In this document: in pieces, positions 1 through 5,261 of the stretch
Position numbering within the stretch: the first letter of the stretch is position 1
Layout of the letters: each line of letters starts with the position of its first letter
Translations under genes and position numbers: made by a program
The notes under the pieces: model-generated
What the model was told of the DNA's origin: nothing
What the model saw: the letters and a program-made list of their open reading frames with translations, nothing else
Database searches by the model: none
Source of the DNA: Sulfurimonas sp.
GTDB lineage: Bacteria; Campylobacterota; Campylobacteria; Campylobacterales; Sulfurimonadaceae
Reading direction: 5' to 3'
DNA: 5,261 nucleotides
Assembly (NCBI GenBank): GCA_024762745.1
Contig: JANTGV010000099.1
Location: 1-5,261, forward strand

Positions 1-624
1 CCAGATAAGAACCACGCACCGGAAGCCAATGATGATAGCGCACATACAGCATATGAGACAGCAGTTGTTATTGATGTACTTCAGAACGATAGCGATGCAG
101 ACGGAGATACTTTAACAGTAGAAAGTGTTACAAACCCATTCAATGGAACTGCATTAGTTGAAAATGGAAAAGTAAAATATACTCCAAACAATGGCTATAG
201 TGGTCAAGATAGCTTTCATTATACAGTCAGCGACGGTAAGGGTGGCGAAGCAACTGCAAAAGTTACCGTAACTGTTGAAGAGAAAGCTAACACAGCACCG
301 GAAGCTAAAGATGATAGTGCAAGCACAGCTTATGAGACTAGTGTAACTATTGATGTTCTTAAAAACGATAGCGATGCCGATGGAGATAACTTAAGCATTA
401 AATCTATTACAAATCCAAAACATGGAAGTGTAAAGATTAAAAACTCTAAAGTAGAATATACTCCATATAATGGATATAGCGGAGATGACAGCTTTACCTA
501 TACTGTAACAGATGGCAAAGCAACAGATAGTGCAACGGTATCTGTAGAGGTAGAAAAGAAAAAAGAGAACAATAACGGCGGCTGGTTTGGTGGCTTGTCA
601 GGTGGCGGTTGGTCTTTTTGGTAG
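1..624 (+). CDS. C-terminal part of a large Big_9/cadherin-like repeat surface or secreted protein
   Basis: The reading frame is open from the first base and ends at TAG 622-624, giving 207 residues; the start lies outside the window. Two Ig-like repeats of about 93 residues (roughly 6-93 and 99-185) each carry the pattern of the Pfam Big_9/cadherin-like family: an APEAxDDSA opening, an IDVLxNDSDADGD calcium-binding-type acidic loop, a YTPxNGYSGxDSFxYTV strand and a closing TVxVE strand. Such repeats form stalks in very long bacterial adhesins and other exported proteins, often exported by type I secretion, so a much longer protein upstream is expected. A Lys/Glu/Asn linker (about 186-192) leads to a tail of Gly, Trp and Phe ending in SFW. 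No RTX nonapeptide, membrane helix with basic tail, or LPXTG motif is seen, so the export route is unknown. The role in adhesion is inferred from family habit only. Confidence 0.85.
   Translation, partial: PDKNHAPEANDDSAHTAYETAVVIDVLQNDSDADGDTLTVESVTNPFNGTALVENGKVKYTPNNGYSGQDSFHYTVSDGKGGEATAKVTVTVEEKANTAPEAKDDSASTAYETSVTIDVLKNDSDADGDNLSIKSITNPKHGSVKIKNSKVEYTPYNGYSGDDSFTYTVTDGKATDSATVSVEVEKKKENNNGGWFGGLSGGGWSFW
16..555 (+). repeat. Two tandem Big_9-type domain repeats, period 279 bp
   Basis: Unit one begins at 16 and unit two at 295, an offset of 279 bp or 93 codons. Identical DNA blocks recur at this offset: GCACCGGAAGC at the unit starts and AACGATAGCGATGC in the acidic loop. The middle of the units, around the strand after the DADGD loop, has diverged more. 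The pattern is a protein-coding tandem duplication that probably continues upstream of the window. Confidence 0.85.
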
Positions 625-642
625 AAAATAATCTAAATATTT

Positions 643-683
643 AAAGACTAAAGTTACCTTTAGTCTTTGAGTAAACTTTTTTT
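643..683 (+). terminator. Intrinsic terminator-like hairpin after the Big_9 protein gene
   Basis: An 11-bp perfect inverted repeat (AAAGACTAAAG at 643-653, CTTTAGTCTTT at 658-668) encloses a four-base loop. A run of seven T follows at 677-683. The stem is AT-rich and the T run sits eight bases past it, so it is not a textbook terminator, but its place 19 bases after the stop codon fits transcript ending. It separates the upstream gene from the HIRAN gene. Confidence 0.7.
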
Positions 684-721
684 AACCCTTCTTTAAACAA
701 CAATATATTGTCGCTTTAGTA

Positions 722-730
722 TGCTACAAT
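722..730 (+). promoter_or_regulatory. Extended -10 promoter element for the HIRAN gene
   Basis: TGCTACAAT matches an extended -10 element (TG-N-TACAAT, one mismatch to TATAAT). No good -35 hexamer is seen at the usual spacing; the nearest TTG-type word, at 708-713, is only 11 bases upstream. Transcription would be expected to begin about seven bases after the hexamer, at about position 737, which is the ATG of the next gene. Confidence 0.45.
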
Positions 731-736
731 TTTTCT

Positions 737-1081
737 ATGAACAGACGAGAAGTTTTAGAAAAATTCGTACAATCACTCTTTTTACTGCCAAATATCTCAA
801 AAACAAAAGAGATAAAACTACTCTATAAATCTACTACGCTAAAAGTTGCCGGCTTACAGTATGGCGAGTGTGTAGATGAAGAGTTTATTCCAGGCAAACC
901 CCTAATATTAACAAGAGAACCCCAAAACCAATACGATACCTATGCAATAGCAATCTATAAAGAGGCTAAAAAAGTAGGCTACATACCAAAAACATACAGC
1001 CGCATCATTGCCTCAATACTAGATAACGGCGAAAAAATTTATACAAAAGTTAGGTACTACAAAGCAGAAGAGGAGCCTTAG
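737..1081 (+). CDS. Stand-alone HIRAN-domain protein
   Basis: This small protein of 114 residues is almost entirely a HIRAN domain (about 32-108). The family pattern is visible: a VAGLQY strand (37-42), then LxLxREPxNxYDxxAIAIY (about 56-74) and KKVGYIP (78-84). HIRAN domains are known as DNA-binding modules; in eukaryotic HLTF the domain grips 3' ends of single-stranded DNA. Bacterial stand-alone versions are reported near DNA repair, phage and restriction genes. No nuclease, helicase or membrane segment accompanies it here. The first 31 residues are basic and hydrophobic and I cannot assign them. The ATG is the only Met codon in the frame, but no Shine-Dalgarno sequence precedes it and a -10 element lies seven bases upstream, so the message may be leaderless. 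It lies 100 bases before cas1 on the same strand. The domain call is firm; the cellular role is not known. Confidence 0.85.
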   Translation: MNRREVLEKFVQSLFLLPNISKTKEIKLLYKSTTLKVAGLQYGECVDEEFIPGKPLILTREPQNQYDTYAIAIYKEAKKVGYIPKTYSRIIASILDNGEKIYTKVRYYKAEEEP

Positions 1082-1090
1082 GAGAGGCTC
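1073..1090 (+). other. Small hairpin spanning the HIRAN gene stop codon
   Basis: GAGCCT (1073-1078) and AGGCTC (1085-1090) form a six-base perfect stem around a six-base loop that contains most of the TAG stop. No T run follows, so it is unlikely to be an intrinsic terminator and transcripts could continue toward cas1. It could protect the 3' end of a message or simply be chance. Confidence 0.3.
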
Positions 1091-1109
1091 TGGGTAAGCT
1101 TATGGAAGG

Positions 1110-1150
1110 TTGGATAAAAAGTTGGATGAGGTGGTATAATGTTATATAAT
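1110..1150 (+). promoter_or_regulatory. Probable sigma-70 promoter(s) of the cas1-cas3 operon
   Basis: Two TATAAT hexamers lie ten bases apart, at 1135-1140 and 1145-1150. The second is preceded by TTGGAT (1122-1127) at exactly 17 bases, a near-consensus housekeeping promoter with an expected start near 1157 and a leader of about 25 bases. The first carries an upstream TG (TGGTATAAT, 1132-1140), an extended -10 form, with another TTGGAT (1110-1115) at a less favourable 19 bases. The two TTGGAT words form a 12-bp direct repeat. No operator can be named. Confidence 0.6.
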
Positions 1151-1181
1151 ATATTTAAAATGGTGTAGGTAAACATAAGAG

Positions 1182-2153
1182 ATGGAACAGTTAACAGATT
1201 TAAAAGCAATTTTACACTCTAAAAGAGCTAATATATTTTACTTAGAAAAATGCCGAGTTATGCAAAAAGATGGTCGGGTTCTCTATTTAACCGAAGCTAA
1301 AAAAGAGTATCAATATTTTAATATTCCTATTGCTAATACTACTTGTTTGCTTCTTGGAACAGGAACATCTATTACCCAAGCAGCTATGAGAATGTTGGCA
1401 CAAGCAGGAGTCTTAGTTGGTTTTTCAGGAGGTGGGGCTACACCATTATTTATGGGAACAGAGAGAGAAGTACAGATTGAAATAGAGTGGATGAGTCCTC
1501 AAAGTGAATATAGACCTACAGAGTATATACAGGGATGGATGCAATTTTGGTTTGATGAGACTAAGCGGCTTGAGACTGCTAAAAGATTTCAAATAGCAAG
1601 AATAGAGTTTATAAAAAAAACTTGGACAAAAGATAAAGAGCTAAAAGAGAATGGTTTTGATGTAAAAGATGAGACTTTAAACTCTATGTTTGAAAAAACT
1701 TTAGAGCAGATACCCAATGCGTATAATGTAGGTAAACTTTTACAACTTGAAGCTGATTTAACCAAAAAACTCTATAAATACGCTGCTGAAAAAACAGACC
1801 AAATAGGTTTTATTCGAGACCACAATAATGCTGATATTGCGAATGATTTTTTAAATCATGGAAATTATTTGGCCTATGGTTTAGGTGCTACTACACTTTG
1901 GACACTTGGAATTTCTCATGGTTTTGCTGTGATGCATGGTAAAACAAGGCGTGGTGCTTTAGTTTTTGATGTAGCAGATTTAATTAAAGATGCCATTGTT
2001 TTACCATGGGCTTTTGTTTGTGCAAAAGAGGGAATGAGCGAACAAGAGTTTCGTACCCAATGTTTACAAAAGTTTGTGGAACATAAGGCTTTGGATTTTA
2101 TGTTTGACGAAGTTAAAAAGGCTTCTTTGTATTATAGAGAGGGTAAAGAATGA
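1182..2153 (+). CDS. cas1f: CRISPR-associated endonuclease Cas1, subtype I-F
   Basis: Cas1 is the metal-dependent integrase that, with Cas2, inserts new spacers at the leader end of a CRISPR array. The 323-residue length matches subtype I-F Cas1. The N-terminal beta domain (about 1-100) holds the I-F style block LLLGTGTSITQAAMRMLAQAG (57-77) followed by GFSGGGATPLF. The alpha-helical catalytic domain carries E190 (LLQLEADLTKKLY), H252 (VMHGKTRRGALVF) and the acidic pair D263/D266 (FDVADLIKD), which line up with the Glu-His-Asp metal site of the family, so the enzyme looks active. An in-frame TAA at 1176-1178 makes this ATG the first possible start. The ribosome site is weak: AGG at 1167-1169, about 12 bases away, or the purines just before the ATG. 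Its TGA overlaps the ATG of the Cas2-Cas3 gene, as expected for the first gene of a type I-F operon. Subtype and function are secure; the exact start is slightly less so. Confidence 0.96.
   Translation: MEQLTDLKAILHSKRANIFYLEKCRVMQKDGRVLYLTEAKKEYQYFNIPIANTTCLLLGTGTSITQAAMRMLAQAGVLVGFSGGGATPLFMGTEREVQIEIEWMSPQSEYRPTEYIQGWMQFWFDETKRLETAKRFQIARIEFIKKTWTKDKELKENGFDVKDETLNSMFEKTLEQIPNAYNVGKLLQLEADLTKKLYKYAAEKTDQIGFIRDHNNADIANDFLNHGNYLAYGLGATTLWTLGISHGFAVMHGKTRRGALVFDVADLIKDAIVLPWAFVCAKEGMSEQEFRTQCLQKFVEHKALDFMFDEVKKASLYYREGKE
2138..2153 (+). promoter_or_regulatory. Ribosome binding site and ATGA stop-start overlap joining cas1 to cas2-cas3
   Basis: AGAGGG (2138-2143) lies within the last codons of cas1, six bases before the ATG at 2150. 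The ATG and the cas1 TGA share bases in the four-base ATGA at 2150-2153. This suggests translational coupling, and it fixes the cas3 start. Confidence 0.7.
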
Positions 2154-5100
2154 TAGTTACTTTTGTCTCTCAATGTGAGAAGAATGCTCTTAAAAAAACA
2201 AGAAGGGTTTTGGACTCTTTTGCCAATAGAATCGGGGATAATACTTGGCAGACCATTATTACAATGGAAGGATTGAAGAGCGTTAAAAAACTACTTAGAC
2301 AAACGGCATCTAAGAGTACGGCTGTGAGTTGTCACTGGATACGCTCTTCTCATAGAATAGAGTTAATGTGGATAGTAGGGAATAGAGACAAGTTTAACTC
2401 GGAGGGGATTGTAGCTGTTCATCGAACTCACAAAACTATTTTAGACAATTATAAAGAGAGTGACTGGAAATATTTGCCACTGATTCAATCTTTGACGGCT
2501 CTTGCAGCACTGTTTCACGATTGGGGTAAATCGACCAAACTGTTTCAAGAGAAATTAAAATCTTCTACAAAACAAGGTGACCCTATTCGTCATGAGTGGA
2601 TTTCTTGTATGTTACTTCATGCTTTTATTGTTAACAATAACAATAGTGAGAGGGGATGGCTACATGCTTTAGCTTTAGGAGAGATAGATGAAGATGGATT
2701 AAAGAAGAGTGTAGAGAGAGTCGATAAACGTGTGTTACACAATCTTCCTAATTCTGCGAAATTGATTATATGGCTAATTGTCTCGCACCACCGACTACCA
2801 AGTGAATTTACCGATAAAAAACTTTTAAGAAAAGAATGGAATGGTGTAGAGGCTTATTCTATTGATGATGTTTTAGAGTATATTACTCAATCTTGGGGAT
2901 ATGAAAATCTATATGATGAAGAAACGCACCAACAGCGTTTAAAACAGTGCTTTGAATTTCCCAATGGATTGTTGAGTTCTTCTATTAAATGGAAAAGAGA
3001 GCTCAAAAAATGGTCCAATCGTCTGTTAGGTTCATTATCTTTATTAGAAGAGGCAATGAAAGATGGAAGTTATAGAGTGGTACTGCATCATTCACGTTTG
3101 GCTTTGATGTTGGGTGACCATTATTACTCTTCTCGTGATACTGATAGGACTTGGCAAGATACAACAGGGTTATTTGCCAATACCGATCCAAAAACGAAAA
3201 CTTTAAAACAGAAACTTGACGAACATTTATGTGGAGTAATGAAGAGTGCTTTAAAAACGGTTTATCTTTTACCTGCTTTTGAAAAAGAGCCACCATTAGT
3301 TGAAGATAATAGGGTATTAAAAAAGAGAAGTCCTAAAGCTTTTGCTTGGCAAGATAAAGCTGTAGCGAAGATAGCTCCTGCCTTAAATAGAGAGATAAAG
3401 CAAGGTTTCTTTGCTGTCAATATGGCAAGTACAGGGTGTGGTAAGACCTTTGCTAATGCTAAGATAATGAGAGCTGTATCAAAAGATACTAAAAGTTTGC
3501 GTTATGTGTTGGCTTTAGGGCTTAGGACACTTACTTTGCAAACAGGCGATGAATATAGAGAGCGTATTGGTTTAGATGAGAGTGAAATGGCTGTACTAAT
3601 AGGTTCTAAGGCTGTTTTAGAGCTACATAAAAAAGCTAAGGAAAAAGAAGATAATAGTTTAGTAGAGTATGGTTCTGAGTCTAGTGAATCATTGCTTGAT
3701 GAGTGGATAGATTTTGATTCATCTATTCCCGAAGAGGGTTTGGCAACAGTGTTACAAAAAACTAAAGATAAAGCTTTTCTTTATGCTCCTGTTTTGGTTT
3801 GTACTATTGATCATCTAATGGGTGCTACAGAGACGAAACGAGGTGGAAAATATATTTTGCCCTCTTTACGTTTGATGAGCTCAGATTTGGTAATAGATGA
3901 GATAGATGATTTTACAGGTTCTGACCTTATAGCCATAGGTCGATTAATTCATTTAGCAGGGATGCTTGGTAGAAAAGTAATGATCTCTTCTGCGACTATC
4001 CCTCCTGATTTGGCAGAGGGATATTTTAATGCTTATAAAAAAGGGTGGCAATTGTTTGCTAAAACAAGAGAAGCCAAAAATGAGATTGTTTGTGCATGGG
4101 TTGATGAATTTAAAACAGAAGTTACCTTGGTAAATGGTGCAAAAAATATGGAAGCAATAGAGAACTATAGAGGTGCACATGCAAAGTTTATTAAAAAGCG
4201 TGTTTCAAATTTACAACTAGAGCCTATAAAACGGAAAGTTGCAATCGTAGATTGCCTTGACGAGATGGAAGAGAGTGCATTTGAAGAGGAAAAGACAAAA
4301 GAAGAGCAGTATTTTTCTAAAATAAAGAAGGCTATTTTTCAAAATCATAAATTTCATCATACTGTCGATAAAAGAACAGGTATCCGTGTGAGTTTTGGGG
4401 TTGTGCGTATGGCAAACATAAGACCTTGTGTTGCATTGGCGAAGTTTTTAGCCAAGAGTAAAAATGAGGGTATTGAGTTAAAGGTGATGGCATATCACTC
4501 TAATCAAGTATTGTTATTGCGGCAAGCCCAAGAACAATACCTTGAGAATGTGTTGAAACGAAAAGAAAAAGAAGGGGAGAATCCAAGAGCTTTTGAAGAT
4601 GAGACTATTCGTATATATTTGGATAGATGTAAAACTAAGGATTTACTTTTTGTAGTGGTGGCAACACCTGTAGAAGAGGTAGGAAGAGACCATGATTTTG
4701 ATTGGGCTGTGATAGAACCCTCTTCATATCGTTCTATTATTCAATTGGCAGGGCGTGTAAGACGACATAGAGTTTCAGAAGTAACACAACCAAATATAGC
4801 TCTGATGCAGTATAATTTGAATGCATTTAAAGAGAATGATGAAGATGGGGAGAGTTATTTTAAACATCCTGGATATGAAGAGGGGATAATCTTAGAAACG
4901 CATAATATACAAAAGCTTGTAGATGTTAAAGCGCTTAAAGAAAGATTAGATGCAACGGCTAGAGTAATGAAGCCTAAAAAACTACAACCAAAATTCTCTT
5001 TAAGTGATTTGGAGCATTTTCAAACTCAAAAGGCTTTGACGGCTTATGATAAAAAAGGGGCGACATCTCTACAAGGTTACTTGGATGAAAATTGGTTTTT

Positions 5101-5261
5101 AACAGCACACCCACAATATCTACATCCTTTTAGAGAGAGTGAAGTTACACAAAAAGTTTTTTTGGTTTATGATGAAGAGGATAAAGCTTACTCTTTTTGT
5201 GAAATAGAGGGGTATGACAATATTATAAAAAGAGAGGAGATTTTACAGATTAAGAGAGTAG
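2150..5261 (+). CDS. cas3f: Cas2-Cas3 fusion (Cas3f): nuclease-helicase of type I-F CRISPR, 3' end missing
   Basis: The frame runs without a stop from ATG 2150 to the window edge, giving 1037 complete codons. I-F Cas3 proteins are usually about 1050-1130 residues, so only a short C-terminal piece is missing. Residues 1 to about 95 (starting MIVTFVSQCEKNALKKTRRVL) form the fused Cas2-like domain that partners Cas1 in this subtype. The HD nuclease follows, with H123-D124 in FHDWGK, K127, H148 in RHEW and H213-H214 in SHHRLP as likely metal ligands. The SF2 helicase shows Walker A STGCGKT (427-433), motif II DEID (583-586, in VIDEIDDF), SAT (614-616), motif V-like ATPVEEVGRD (838-847) and motif VI QLAGRVRRHR (865-874). 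The protein unwinds and cuts target DNA after recruitment by the Csy complex and also takes part in spacer uptake. All core motifs are present, so it looks functional. An acidic, Ser-rich stretch (about 500-520) lies between helicase motifs. The csy/cas8f-cas6f genes would be expected next, outside the window. Confidence 0.96.
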   Translation, partial: MIVTFVSQCEKNALKKTRRVLDSFANRIGDNTWQTIITMEGLKSVKKLLRQTASKSTAVSCHWIRSSHRIELMWIVGNRDKFNSEGIVAVHRTHKTILDNYKESDWKYLPLIQSLTALAALFHDWGKSTKLFQEKLKSSTKQGDPIRHEWISCMLLHAFIVNNNNSERGWLHALALGEIDEDGLKKSVERVDKRVLHNLPNSAKLIIWLIVSHHRLPSEFTDKKLLRKEWNGVEAYSIDDVLEYITQSWGYENLYDEETHQQRLKQCFEFPNGLLSSSIKWKRELKKWSNRLLGSLSLLEEAMKDGSYRVVLHHSRLALMLGDHYYSSRDTDRTWQDTTGLFANTDPKTKTLKQKLDEHLCGVMKSALKTVYLLPAFEKEPPLVEDNRVLKKRSPKAFAWQDKAVAKIAPALNREIKQGFFAVNMASTGCGKTFANAKIMRAVSKDTKSLRYVLALGLRTLTLQTGDEYRERIGLDESEMAVLIGSKAVLELHKKAKEKEDNSLVEYGSESSESLLDEWIDFDSSIPEEGLATVLQKTKDKAFLYAPVLVCTIDHLMGATETKRGGKYILPSLRLMSSDLVIDEIDDFTGSDLIAIGRLIHLAGMLGRKVMISSATIPPDLAEGYFNAYKKGWQLFAKTREAKNEIVCAWVDEFKTEVTLVNGAKNMEAIENYRGAHAKFIKKRVSNLQLEPIKRKVAIVDCLDEMEESAFEEEKTKEEQYFSKIKKAIFQNHKFHHTVDKRTGIRVSFGVVRMANIRPCVALAKFLAKSKNEGIELKVMAYHSNQVLLLRQAQEQYLENVLKRKEKEGENPRAFEDETIRIYLDRCKTKDLLFVVVATPVEEVGRDHDFDWAVIEPSSYRSIIQLAGRVRRHRVSEVTQPNIALMQYNLNAFKENDEDGESYFKHPGYEEGIILETHNIQKLVDVKALKERLDATARVMKPKKLQPKFSLSDLEHFQTQKALTAYDKKGATSLQGYLDENWFLTAHPQYLHPFRESEVTQKVFLVYDEEDKAYSFCEIEGYDNIIKREEILQIKRV

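Noticed and set aside
721..736. Upstream ATG at 721-723 as a start for the HIRAN gene
   Set aside because: It is out of frame with the HIRAN reading frame and lies within the -10 element.
1082..1181. Possible CRISPR leader or repeat before cas1
   Set aside because: The only repetition is the short TTGGAT and TATAAT words that explain a promoter; there is no 28-bp hairpin repeat of the I-F kind and no spacer-repeat pattern.
3003..3296. 97-codon open frame on the minus strand
   Set aside because: It lies entirely inside the intact Cas2-Cas3 gene; its protein looks like no family I know, and no promoter or ribosome site supports it.
3896..3907. Helicase motif II reads DEID rather than the DExH seen in many Cas3 proteins
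   Set aside because: A DExD-type box followed by D-F is, to my knowledge, normal for I-F Cas3 proteins, and the acidic pair needed for ATP hydrolysis is kept, so it is not a defect.
3953..4180. 75-codon open frame on the minus strand, rich in Cys and Phe
   Set aside because: It lies opposite the helicase-coding part of cas3, whose motifs are clear on the plus strand; the composition is what antisense reading of AT-rich coding DNA gives.

Overview
The window is AT-rich, four-gene bacterial DNA with every gene on the plus strand. It holds the start of a type I-F (Csy-type) CRISPR-Cas operon and the two genes before it. Codon use is strongly AT-leaning (many AAA, TTA, AGA, TTT and GAA codons). 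That fits a Campylobacterota-like host (for example the Sulfurimonas, Sulfurovum or Arcobacter area), but this is an inference from composition and style; no marker gene here proves it.

Layout: (1) bases 1-624 are the 3' end of a large, presumably secreted protein. It has two tandem bacterial Ig/cadherin-like (Big_9-type) repeats and a short Gly/Trp-rich tail. (2) Bases 625-736 hold a hairpin terminator and an extended -10 element very close to the next start codon. (3) Bases 737-1081 encode a stand-alone HIRAN-domain protein of 114 aa. (4) Bases 1082-1181 are a short promoter region with two TATAAT boxes; no CRISPR repeat is seen there. (5) Bases 1182-2153 encode a complete Cas1 of the I-F subtype with its metal-binding residues present. 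(6) Bases 2150-5261 encode the Cas2-Cas3 fusion typical of type I-F. It overlaps cas1 by four bases, is open to the window edge, and lacks only its last few dozen residues.

Working together: Cas1 and the Cas2 part of Cas2-Cas3 should form the spacer-integration complex, and the HD nuclease plus helicase parts of Cas2-Cas3 should degrade DNA marked by the Csy surveillance complex. The Csy genes (cas8f, cas5f, cas7f, cas6f) and the CRISPR array would be expected downstream of the window and are not visible. The HIRAN gene lies directly upstream of cas1 on the same strand with no clear terminator between them. It is a candidate accessory gene, but nothing in the sequence proves a link. I see no array, transposase, tRNA or rRNA in this window.
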